Assembly (NCBI RefSeq): GCF_003814555.1
Contig: NZ_RKQN01000003.1
Coordinates: 169,611 to 233,610, forward strand
Direction of reading: 5' to 3'
Length of the DNA: 64,000 nucleotides
From: Vulcaniibacterium tengchongense
GTDB taxonomy: Bacteria; Pseudomonadota; Gammaproteobacteria; Xanthomonadales; Xanthomonadaceae
The notes under the pieces were generated by a model that worked only from the letters and a program-made list of their open reading frames with translations, was not told where the DNA came from and searched no databases. Positions 1-7,027 of this stretch are shown one piece after another. Both the position numbers and the translations under genes were made by a program. How positions within the stretch are numbered: position 1 is the stretch's first letter; each line of letters starts with the position of its first letter.

Positions 1-2
1 GC

Positions 3-99
3 CGGGTCTCATGGAATTTCGCCAGCTCTCTATTTAGCGGCTAAGTCATTGTTTTACGGTGCCTTTTTCGGCAATCGTCCCTATCCTCGGGTCTCATGG
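3..99. repeat. 12-bp direct repeat upstream of the integrase
   Basis: CGGGTCTCATGG occurs at 3-14 and again at 88-99, 85 bp apart, in the leader of the integrase gene. A near copy (CGGACTCATGG) lies at about 6716-6726 upstream of the AlpA-type gene. The shared placement makes a binding site for an element-encoded regulator or excisionase possible; no function is demonstrated. Confidence 0.5.
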
Positions 100-123
100 G
101 GGTTAATTAAATACCCCCGGAGG

Positions 124-133
124 TTTCACCCCC
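124..133 (+). repeat. Candidate integrase arm-type site, left end
   Basis: TTTCACCCCC at this position is repeated at the opposite end of the island (9991-10000 and inverted at 10047-10056). Short repeats shared by the two ends of an element are typical of integrase arm-binding sites. The run is C-rich and could partly be chance. Confidence 0.35.
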
Positions 134-158
134 CACCTAACCCCGAGGAGGTTTACAG

Positions 159-1376
159 ATGGCTAGCATACGCCTGACCGCGACGGCGGTCGAAAAGCTG
201 ACCCCGCCCGCTACCGGCCGCAAGGATGTCTATGATGCCGAAGTGCCCGGCCTAGTTCTTCGCATGTCGTCCTCCGGTGTCAAAAGCTGGAGCTTCACCT
301 ACCGCGTCGAGGGCAAGCCCCGCCGCCTGACGCTGGGGGCCTTCCCCGGCGTGTCATTGAAACTGGCCCGCGACCGCGCCCGAGAAGCCCGCGCCGCAGT
401 GCAACGGGGCGAGGACCCGGTAGAGGACAAGAAGACAGAGGAACGGGAGAAGCAGCTAAACGGCTTTGCCGCCTGCGCCCGCGACTATGTGGAGAAGTAC
501 GCCAAGCGCCGCCAGCGGACATGGGCCGAGACTGAGCGGGTCATGGAGAAGCTGGCGATCCCCGCATGGGGCGACAAGCCGGTGAAGGAGATACGGCGGC
601 GGGATGTGGTGGAGCTGCTGGACAAGGTAGCGGTGAAGACCCCGCACCAAGCGAACCGCCTCCGGGCCTACCTGTCGCGCATGTTCAAGTGGCTGATTGA
701 ACGCGAGGTGCTGGAGGTCAGCCCGGTCATGGGTGTAGCCCCTCGCATCAAGCCCTATGCCCGTAGCCGCATCCTCTCCGATGCTGAACTGGTTGCCTTG
801 TGGAAGGCTACCGAACGGCTGGGCGGCACCTTCGGCGCTTGCGTCCGTTACCTCATAACCACAGGGGTCCGCAGGGACGAAGCCTCCTGCCTCCGCTGGG
901 ACGAGCTGGACGGGCCTTGGGCTGCAATGCCCGCCTCGCGCATGAAAGGTGGGCGGGACTTCCGCGCCCCGCTATCCTCTACGGCCGTCTCCATCGTGGA
1001 GGGGATGCCCCGCTTCGAGAAGTGCCCCTACGTCTTCACGACCAACGGTCGCAGCCCGATTTCCGGCTGGAGCAAGACCAAGGAGAAGCTGGATAAATAC
1101 ATGAGCGAGGAACTCGGGGAGCCGGTCGCCGACTGGCGGCTGCATGACCTCCGGCGCACCCTCGCTAGCGGTCTAGCCGGGCTGGGCGTCCGGTCCGAGA
1201 TCATCAAACGCGTGCTGGGCCATGCCGCCAACTCCAACGATGTGACGGCGGTTCATTACAACTGGCACTCCTACGATGCCGAGGCCATGGCCGCCGTGCA
1301 GGCATGGGCCGACCACCTCGCCCGCCTCATAGAGCCCGAAGCGGTCGATACCCGCGAACTTTCGATGGCCGTCTAA
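159..1376 (+). CDS. P4-type tyrosine site-specific integrase
   Basis: This 405-residue recombinase should catalyse integration and excision of the island. The N-terminal 90 residues match the DUF4102 arm-binding domain of P4-type integrases, followed by a SAM-like core-binding domain (about 100-190). The catalytic domain shows R238 (TTGVRRDE), H329 and R332 (LHDLRR), H355 (VLGHA) and the likely nucleophile Y367 (VHYNW), so it looks intact. A strong GAGGAGG ribosome binding site lies 7 bases before the ATG. Its length is normal for the family. It points into the island from the left end, as expected if the attachment site lies just upstream of the window. Confidence 0.95.
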   Translation: MASIRLTATAVEKLTPPATGRKDVYDAEVPGLVLRMSSSGVKSWSFTYRVEGKPRRLTLGAFPGVSLKLARDRAREARAAVQRGEDPVEDKKTEEREKQLNGFAACARDYVEKYAKRRQRTWAETERVMEKLAIPAWGDKPVKEIRRRDVVELLDKVAVKTPHQANRLRAYLSRMFKWLIEREVLEVSPVMGVAPRIKPYARSRILSDAELVALWKATERLGGTFGACVRYLITTGVRRDEASCLRWDELDGPWAAMPASRMKGGRDFRAPLSSTAVSIVEGMPRFEKCPYVFTTNGRSPISGWSKTKEKLDKYMSEELGEPVADWRLHDLRRTLASGLAGLGVRSEIIKRVLGHAANSNDVTAVHYNWHSYDAEAMAAVQAWADHLARLIEPEAVDTRELSMAV

Positions 1377-1402
1377 GCGACCAGATTTTATAATGGCAGG
1401 TT

Positions 1403-2287
1403 ATGAAGCAGGATTTTGACCTATTCGCTGAAGAAGCGAAAACACTCGCTGAGCAGCTTCCGAGCAACCCTCGGAACCGCTGCGAAATTGTCGTGGGCGA
1501 CGCTCGCAGAATCTTGCATGAGATGCCCGAAGGACATTTTGATTGCGTCGTGACGTCGCCGCCCTACTGGGGGCTGAGGGATTACGGGATCGACGGGCAG
1601 ATCGGAGCGGAAACAACCGTCGATGAGTATATAGCGGACCTCGTGCGCCTGTTCCGGGAGGTCCGGCGCACCCTCGCCGACGATGGCACCCTGTGGCTGA
1701 ACATTGGAGACAGCTACACCTCCGGGGGGCGGACTTGGCGGGACGCTGACGCGAAGAACAAGGGCCGGGCGATGGACTACCGCGCCCCGACACCCGAGGG
1801 CTTGAAGCCAAAAGACCTTATCGGCGTTCCTTGGCGGCTTGCGTTTGCTTTGCAGGCTGACGGCTGGTACTTGCGCACCGACATTATCTGGAACAAGCCC
1901 AACTGCCAACCCGAGAGCGTCAAGGATCGACCGACCCGCGCCCATGAGTATGTGTTCCTGTTTTCCAAGTCGGAGAAGTACTACTACGACTGGCAGGCAA
2001 TCATGGAGCCAGCGGCGGACCCGAAGCAAAAGGCGAAGAACCGGCGCACCGTTTGGAACATCAACACCGAGCCATACCCCGGCAGCCACTTCGCCGTTTA
2101 TCCTCGGGCGCTTGTCCGTCTATGTGTTGCCGCAGGCTCCCGCGAAAACGGCCGCGTCCTCGACCCGTTCTTCGGGTCAGGGACGACTGGCGTTGTCTGC
2201 AATGAGCTGGGGCGGCAATGCGTCGGCATCGAGCTTAATGCCGAATATGCCGAACTGGCCCGCGAGCGGCTGTTACGCGGGCGCTGA
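1403..2287 (+). CDS. SmaI-like type II DNA methyltransferase (probable N4-cytosine, CCCGGG)
   Basis: This is a beta-class DNA amino-methyltransferase of 294 residues. The catalytic motif IV TSPPYW is at 51-56 and the AdoMet-binding motif I DPFFGSGTTG at 254-263, so the target-recognition part lies between them. TSPPYW is typical of N4-cytosine enzymes such as those that methylate CCCGGG. The convergent neighbour strongly resembles R.SmaI, which supports this specificity. It overlaps the endonuclease gene tail to tail by 15 bases. It would protect the cell and island from the cognate nuclease. The exact target is inferred, not shown. Confidence 0.88.
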   Translation: MKQDFDLFAEEAKTLAEQLPSNPRNRCEIVVGDARRILHEMPEGHFDCVVTSPPYWGLRDYGIDGQIGAETTVDEYIADLVRLFREVRRTLADDGTLWLNIGDSYTSGGRTWRDADAKNKGRAMDYRAPTPEGLKPKDLIGVPWRLAFALQADGWYLRTDIIWNKPNCQPESVKDRPTRAHEYVFLFSKSEKYYYDWQAIMEPAADPKQKAKNRRTVWNINTEPYPGSHFAVYPRALVRLCVAAGSRENGRVLDPFFGSGTTGVVCNELGRQCVGIELNAEYAELARERLLRGR

Positions 2288-3031
2288 ACCAAAGCTCCAG
2301 GTCGCATGCACCTTGCACAAGTCTTTGCGCAGGTGCTTGATCTGGAGCTTGCGCTCCGTCCCACCGTCGAAGTAAAGCGCATACTTGAGCTGACCGGCGG
2401 CATCCCGAACATAACCATAACCCGGCTGTGGGTTCTGCCGGCTGTTCGTGCAGACCTCAAGCTCGCAGTTGGCCGCCTCCAGCAGCAACGCCTTCGGAAT
2501 CTCGACCAGCTCATAACGGATCGTCGCCCCTTCGTCCTTCAAGCGGCGCAGGGTGAAGATGCGGGCATAGCTCTGCATGTGCTCAAGGAACAGATCGCGC
2601 AGCAGCGGCAGCTTCCATTCGCCCCGTCCCAGCTCCATCCACTTGCTAACGTGAATCGTGTCGTCCTTGATGGTTGCGGCTGCTTCGGTCTTGAGGCTGA
2701 CCGGGACGCCGCGAATGTCGATGTCGTGCCCGCGATTCGTCCTGCTCTTTACCAGCTGGGCCGGAATGCCCGACGCATTTAGCACCGACTCGAAAGCAAA
2801 CTCGAAGCGATCCTTGCTCAAGGCCTGACGGCTCCCGGCGTGGTGGCTCAGCAGTCGATCCCCGAGGGACGCCAGCACTGCATCAGTGACCACATCGGAG
2901 TCAGATGCGCGCCAGAAGGTGCAGGCAGCGCCGAACGCATGGACGGCCGACTTGACCCATTGCTGCTGCGCCGGAGTCAGACGACCCAGCGCCTCCAAAA
3001 GCTCTTGTTTTTCCTTATCCGTAAGACTCAA
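2273..3031 (-). CDS. SmaI-like type II restriction endonuclease
   Basis: This 252-residue protein resembles R.SmaI (CCCGGG, blunt cutter) along most of its length as I remember that sequence, including the segments IHVSKWMELG, YARIFTLR, LVEIPK, PGYGYV and YFDGG-ERKLQIKHL. A PD-(D/E)XK-like core is seen at GHDIDI (101-106) and SLKTE (112-116). The reading frame starts with TTG at 3031, preceded at a suitable distance by AAGGG; there is no earlier ATG, and the SmaI-like N-terminus begins here. A weak start codon may hold nuclease levels low. No controller (C) gene is visible beside it. Confidence 0.9.
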   Translation of the reverse strand: MSLTDKEKQELLEALGRLTPAQQQWVKSAVHAFGAACTFWRASDSDVVTDAVLASLGDRLLSHHAGSRQALSKDRFEFAFESVLNASGIPAQLVKSRTNRGHDIDIRGVPVSLKTEAAATIKDDTIHVSKWMELGRGEWKLPLLRDLFLEHMQSYARIFTLRRLKDEGATIRYELVEIPKALLLEAANCELEVCTNSRQNPQPGYGYVRDAAGQLKYALYFDGGTERKLQIKHLRKDLCKVHATWSFGSAPA

Positions 3032-3266
3032 CGCTTAGCCCTTGCTGTCATCATCAAAACAGCAGAGCATAAACGAGCGGCTGCAGTACGTCGATTGCCA
3101 GCGTGCCATGGCACCGGGCCAACACCCCGCCCCTGGCCCTCGTAACCGCGCTATACCGGGCGAACGGGCCTTGCCCCTCCCTACCCTATAGCCCCGGCCC
3201 TTGCCCCCCTTAAATCGCAGGTAACAAGGCCGGGGGCACCCCCAGCCGAACCCCGAACGAAAAGCA

Positions 3267-3300
3267 AAACGCCCAACCCCTTGTCAGGGCTGGGCGTTTT
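3267..3300. terminator. Bidirectional rho-independent terminator
   Basis: A long stem (AAAACGCCCA... paired with ...TGGGCGTTTT, loop TTGTCA) with A-runs on one side and T-runs on the other can stop transcription both ways. It lies just past the stop of the leftward five-gene operon and upstream of the endonuclease gene, insulating the restriction gene from operon read-through. The surrounding 3032-3324 gap holds no other gene I can support. Confidence 0.85.
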
Positions 3301-3324
3301 CGTTGAAGGCCAGCGGATTAGAAA

Positions 3325-3615
3325 TCAGGTCGCCTGATTTTGCTTCCACTTCTGGTACTGGGTCCGCGCCGTGAAGAAGGCGATGCCTTCTGCAACGCAG
3401 GCGGCAATGACATCCTTCCGCTTGGCCTCGGGCATCGAGTCGGCGATGGCCCAGACGCGCTTGACCGGGCTATCGACGGTGGAGGCATTGCGAGCCTTGA
3501 CCACAGGGGCGGGGGCTTCTTCCTGCTGGACTTCCTCGGCCTGCACTTCCGGGGCTGCTTCTTGGACTTCTTCGGGCTGGTCGTTCTTGGGGGCGCGGCG
3601 GTTGCGAGTTGCCAT
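3325..3615 (-). CDS. Hypothetical protein, acidic linker plus small conserved C-terminal domain
   Basis: This 96-residue protein has a basic N-terminus, a Glu/Gln/Ala/Pro-rich stretch (about 14-40) and a compact C-terminal part (about 46-92). That C-terminal part is clearly related to the C-terminus of the next gene upstream (3708-4190); both carry an SMP-A-(R)K--VI-AC-A-G motif followed by T-A-TQ. I choose ATG 3615 because AGGAG lies 6-7 bases upstream; the longer frame from 3711 lacks this. It is the last gene of the leftward operon. The function is unknown. Confidence 0.7.
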   Translation of the reverse strand: MATRNRRAPKNDQPEEVQEAAPEVQAEEVQQEEAPAPVVKARNASTVDSPVKRVWAIADSMPEAKRKDVIAACVAEGIAFFTARTQYQKWKQNQAT

Positions 3616-3707
3616 GATGATTCTCCTGTTAGGCGGCGGGGGCCTGTTCCCCTGCCCATGAGGTGAATAATCAAGCTGGGCCGCAGCAGTGGCACTCCGA
3701 ACGACGA

Positions 3708-4190
3708 TCAATTGTTCGACTCAGCAAGCGCCTTTCGATACTTGCGGACTTGGGTGGCGGCGGTCGCCGGATTGACCCCAGCAGCAATGCAGGCGCGGAT
3801 TACCTCGCTGGGCTTGGCATCGGGCATGGTCGCGGCGATAGCCCGGACCATCTCGACGGGGCGGATAGTGGTCGAAGGCTGCGCGGGGGGACAGGTACCC
3901 CATCGCAGGGACTCCGGGGGCTTGGCCGGGGCCAGTCCGGCGAAGGCTCCCGGCTTGATCTGCCCCGCAAGGAACATACGGCGAACCCGCTCCGCTAGGT
4001 CCAGGTCGATCCCTGCAAAGTCGGCAATCAGCAGGTAGTCGGGCGACTCTACCCATTCCCGATCCTGCTCCTGTAGCGCCTGCATGAAGACCGCGCCGAA
4101 CAGGTTATGGATGGCTTCGGTGGGCGTGTGTCGCAGGTCCGGCGTCAGCGGCGGCAAGTCCGGCCCCTCCTTTGTGATGCGCGGGGCCAT
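3708..4190 (-). CDS. Hypothetical island protein sharing a C-terminal domain with its neighbour
   Basis: This protein has 160 residues. The first 100 residues show no recognised motif; a proline-rich link leads to a C-terminal domain at about 108-155 that matches the C-terminus of the 96-residue neighbour, pointing to duplication of a small domain, perhaps nucleic-acid binding. The ATG lies 4 bases after the stop of the upstream gene, so the two are probably translationally coupled. I do not recognise a function. Confidence 0.75.
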   Translation of the reverse strand: MAPRITKEGPDLPPLTPDLRHTPTEAIHNLFGAVFMQALQEQDREWVESPDYLLIADFAGIDLDLAERVRRMFLAGQIKPGAFAGLAPAKPPESLRWGTCPPAQPSTTIRPVEMVRAIAATMPDAKPSEVIRACIAAGVNPATAATQVRKYRKALAESNN

Positions 4191-4194
4191 GCGG

Positions 4195-4611
4195 TCACCA
4201 GCGGGGCAGGAAGACGGCGGCGGTCTGGTCGAGGTCGAGGCCGGGAGCTTGTTGGTCGAGCGCCGCCTGTAGCGTTTCGCTGGGATCGGTCAGGTCGATA
4301 AGCTGGACGCCCGGAAAGCGGCCATCCTGCACCATCCAGACGATATGCCCGAGGCGCTGCGCCTTGTGGTCTTGGCTGGCCGGGGCGCTGGTGTCGATGG
4401 CTGGCAGGTCGGCGGGTGCCTGAGCTGCCGGTATCCACAGGGGCAGGGCTTCGGGGTCGAAGGTCGGTGCAGGCGCTTGGTCGAGGGCCAGCGGGACGAG
4501 GACGGCGAACGGGCCGACGAGGGTATCGCCGCCAAGCGGAGTCTTCCGGGGCTGGCTGCTGGCCTTGATCCAGCCCGCGAGTGCGGTAATGGCTTCTTGT
4601 GCTGCGCTCAT
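4195..4611 (-). CDS. Hypothetical island protein
   Basis: This 138-residue protein has Ala/Pro/Asp-rich character and no membrane segment or catalytic motif that I recognise. AGGA lies before the ATG, and the gene sits between the 229-residue gene (5397-4714) and the domain-sharing gene at 4190 in the leftward operon. Coding-like third-position GC supports a real gene. The function is unknown; a role in packaging or satellite biology can only be guessed from its neighbours. Confidence 0.65.
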   Translation of the reverse strand: MSAAQEAITALAGWIKASSQPRKTPLGGDTLVGPFAVLVPLALDQAPAPTFDPEALPLWIPAAQAPADLPAIDTSAPASQDHKAQRLGHIVWMVQDGRFPGVQLIDLTDPSETLQAALDQQAPGLDLDQTAAVFLPRW

Positions 4612-4713
4612 TTTCGGGAGTCCTGATAGTTAATCGGGTGGCAAGCGTGACGAACTGCCAAGGCTTTCAACACCTTCCAGTCGCCCCGCCCGTTCCGGGG
4701 GTGCGAATCGGGG

Positions 4714-5397
4714 TTAGATTTCCACCCGCTTGCTGGCCTGCTCCGCGAGGCTGGGCGTGTAGAAGCTGGGCGCTACCTTGCGGATCGCAGCCGCGTACTT
4801 GCCCGCCAGCTTCGACAGGCCGACGCTGTTGCTCAGGCTGGTGTAGATGTCCGGCTTGCGCGATTGCAGGGCTTCAAGGCGCAGCCCTTCATGGACGCTT
4901 GGCGCCAGCCCGACGAGGAACGAGGGCGAGTGCCAGAGGACAGCCGCAACGTCGTCGTTGTCCGCCATCGCCTTCTTCACTTGCAGCATTCCTTCCGGGG
5001 TCTTCGCCTGCTCGCGCACCCAGCTACGAATCTCGCTGTGCAGGGCGCTGCGGTCCGAGCTGGGGCCGAGATGCAAATCAGCCTGCGCCAGCGCGGACGT
5101 TTTCAGCTTCTCGGCGTGGGCCTCCAGCGCGGCCTTCGACTTCTCCAGATGACTGGTCACCTTCTCCGCAAGCTGCTTGGCCGCGTCATGCTTGGCCGTC
5201 TCGGTTCTGGTGGGATCATTGACGAGGGCGGCGACCTTCTTGGCTGCGTCCTTGAGAACGATGTGGGCGCTCTGAACGTCCGGCGCGACATGGGCGTCGA
5301 TGGCCTTGGGGTCTCCGAGGATGGCGGACAGGCCGCTATCCAGCTGGGCGGTGTCGAGGAAGCTGGTGGCATCCGGCGAATTGACGAGGTATTGCAT
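4714..5397 (-). CDS. Hypothetical island protein with Ala/Lys-rich helical middle
   Basis: This is a soluble 227-residue protein with an Ala/Lys/Glu-rich, probably coiled-coil segment around residues 50-105 and a mixed C-terminal part. An AAAGGAG ribosome binding site lies 1-2 bases from an ATG at 5403 but about 7 bases from the ATG at 5397, so the second ATG is the better start. It lies 12 bases downstream of the DUF5681-like gene in the same operon. I find no homologue by memory; a structural or scaffold-like phage role is possible but unsupported. Confidence 0.7.
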   Translation of the reverse strand: MQYLVNSPDATSFLDTAQLDSGLSAILGDPKAIDAHVAPDVQSAHIVLKDAAKKVAALVNDPTRTETAKHDAAKQLAEKVTSHLEKSKAALEAHAEKLKTSALAQADLHLGPSSDRSALHSEIRSWVREQAKTPEGMLQVKKAMADNDDVAAVLWHSPSFLVGLAPSVHEGLRLEALQSRKPDIYTSLSNSVGLSKLAGKYAAAIRKVAPSFYTPSLAEQASKRVEI

Positions 5398-5409
5398 GGT
5401 CATGCTCCT

Positions 5410-6030
5410 TTAATTGCGAACTTGTTGCTTGAGGGCGTTTTGTTTGCCCAGTGCAGCGGCTTCCCAGTCATCGAGGGAGCCGCCAAGGGGAACCAGCATC
5501 ACCCCGCCCGGAAGGGCTCCGGCGTCGGTGGCTTTCTGGATGGCTTCAATCTGCTGCTGCCGCATATCCGCGAGGATTTGCGTTGCTGCGACGCGGGCGG
5601 CGCTTTCGACCATGCTCACCACATCGCGGCCTTCCTCGGGCGTGACGTGCCCATCGAGGACGGCGCGGAGCAGGGTTTCGACGGGGTTCTCGCCTTCCTT
5701 TCGTTCCAGCTTGGGAAGGGGTCGACCCTTGCGCGGCGGAATGATCCGGTCGAGGCAGAGCTTGAGCGCGGTGGTATCGCCCTTGAGGGCAAGGTCGATC
5801 GCCTTGCGGGTTAGCTTTTCGCCTTCGCCTTCCAGCAGGTTTTCGCAAGCAATCGTCACCTTGTTCCGACTGCCGCGAGGCCGACCGGGGGCGCCCTTCA
5901 TAAAGCGCCCGGTCTTCGGATCAATGGGATGGCCGTTGCTGGCGACGATGGGCGCGTCTGCCTGCGCTTCTGCTTCGGCCTGTTGCTGCGCCAGTTCTTC
6001 CGGCGTCAGCTTCCAAGGCGGTGTTTTCAT
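5410..6030 (-). CDS. DUF5681-like phage-associated protein
   Basis: Counting from ATG 6030, this 206-residue protein contains the signature GRFMKGAPGRPRGSRNK, typical of DUF5681 proteins, which are often encoded beside phage terminase genes and may bind DNA. The remainder is charged and helical. It is the first gene of the leftward five-gene operon. The frame is open to an ATG at 6147, but that region looks less coding and neither start has a clear Shine-Dalgarno. No terminase large subunit is present in the window, so a link to packaging is inference. Confidence 0.7.
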   Translation of the reverse strand: MKTPPWKLTPEELAQQQAEAEAQADAPIVASNGHPIDPKTGRFMKGAPGRPRGSRNKVTIACENLLEGEGEKLTRKAIDLALKGDTTALKLCLDRIIPPRKGRPLPKLERKEGENPVETLLRAVLDGHVTPEEGRDVVSMVESAARVAATQILADMRQQQIEAIQKATDAGALPGGVMLVPLGGSLDDWEAAALGKQNALKQQVRN

Positions 6031-6219
6031 TCTGGGCAACCAATAAAATTCAGGGTTGCCGCTATGTTCCCGCCGTAAAAATGGTGGGGCACCGGGAAAG
6101 TTGATCCCTTTCGGTGCCAAGGCCCTACCCCAGCCCCTACCATCCATTTACCAGCTACCCCGGAGCCGCCCTGAGGAAACTGGTTGGCGCGCCGATCAAA
6201 GCCCGGCGCGCTGCTCCTG

Positions 6220-6256
6220 AAACCCCCGATTGCGAGAGTGATCGGGGGTTTCTTTT
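6220..6256 (+). terminator. Rho-independent terminator with no plus-strand gene upstream
   Basis: AAACCCCCGAT and ATCGGGGGTTT form an 11-bp perfect stem around a 10-base loop, followed by CTTTTT on the plus strand. No plus-strand gene lies before it for nearly 4 kb, so it may end an antisense or small RNA, or block read-through toward the regulator region. Confidence 0.75.
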
Positions 6257-6500
6257 TGCCTGTCTCACCCCCTCGGGCACCCCTCTCGCCGCCGCAGACT
6301 GCTAGAGCGTTGATTACTCAATGATTTTTCGACTAGACCTGCGAACTAAATATGAGGCGGCCTGTTTTCCGGCATGACCACACAACGCGCCGCCATTTGC
6401 GCCAAGGCAAAATGGTTGGCGTTGGTGCCGCCGTCGCGGGCCTTCCCTGTCGTCCGTAAGGATGCCTATCTAGAGGACGCGTCATCGTCTGGAACTAGCC

Positions 6501-6730
6501 GGGATATTTCTGCATATCCCATATCCCGGGCGGGATATCCCAGCGGGACGGGGGCCGGGATGTCTGGGACCTCCCCCTTTAGGGGGTCCCCATATCCCGC
6601 CCGTCCTTTCGTCCGCAGTCTTGGGGGTAGGCTGGGACATGCGGGCCATCCTTAACTTGAGAGTCGTTCTCATTTGCTCTCAAAGAGGATCTAAAAATCA
6701 TTTGGGGTCTTTCCCGGACTCATGGGATAT
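6501..6730. repeat. GGGATAT repeat cluster, origin- or operator-like
   Basis: The heptamer GGGATAT occurs at 6501-6507, 6532-6538 and 6724-6730 and inverted at 6514-6520, 6521-6527, 6535-6541 and 6592-6598, making nested inverted repeats such as GGGATATCCC (6532-6541). Between 6560 and 6600 there is also a C/G-rich imperfect hairpin flanked by arms of the same repeat. The cluster lies in the 780-bp non-coding gap (6031-6809) ahead of the alpA-like and primase-helicase genes. Iteron-type origin or repressor operator are both plausible. A CCCGGG site (6525-6530), the presumed target of the island's own methylase, sits inside it. Confidence 0.6.
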
Positions 6731-6764
6731 TTGGGTTGTGCGCATGTAGATCAGTAGGGCGGTG

Positions 6765-6800
6765 CCCGGAAACCGTAGCGCACGGTTTAACGTTTCCGGG
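6765..6800 (+). promoter_or_regulatory. Inverted repeat overlapping the alpA-like ribosome binding site
   Basis: CCCGGAAAC (6765-6773) and GTTTCCGGG (6792-6800) form a 9-bp perfect inverted repeat ending just before the ATG at 6810. Its right arm overlaps the GGGAGA ribosome binding site. It could be an operator for autoregulation or an RNA hairpin that hides the start. Confidence 0.5.
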
Positions 6801-6809
6801 AGAACTGCC

Positions 6810-7010
6810 ATGCAAGACAAGACCATCCTGCGCGCGGCTGACGTCGTCGCAATCCTCAACATCGCCAAGCCCACCTTCTACCGCTGGATCAAGGAAGGCC
6901 GCTTCCCCGCTGGGGTCAAGTACGGCCCGAACACGACCGGATGGCCCCGCCATGTGGTTGATGGCTGGCTTGCAGCCAAGGAATCCGCCCAGCCCGCCCC
7001 GGCGCAGTAA
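6810..7010 (+). CDS. AlpA/MerR-like winged helix-turn-helix regulator
   Basis: This 66-residue protein has the AlpA-type layout: a short helix-turn-helix at about 7-33 (LRAADVVAILNI, then TFYRWIKEGRFP) and a short wing with W45 and a VDGWLA helix. In P4-like and PICI satellites such proteins activate integrase/excision or replication genes. ATG 6810 is chosen because GGGAGA lies just upstream; an in-frame ATG at 6762 lies inside the inverted-repeat leader. It is followed 17 bases later by the primase-helicase gene, so the two probably form one transcript. Confidence 0.88.
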   Translation: MQDKTILRAADVVAILNIAKPTFYRWIKEGRFPAGVKYGPNTTGWPRHVVDGWLAAKESAQPAPAQ

Positions 7011-7027
7011 GAACAGCGGAGGCGGCT

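Noticed and set aside
1-158. Left attachment site of the island
   Set aside because: No anticodon-arm copy or tRNA 3' half is present in these bases, so the left junction must lie outside the window.
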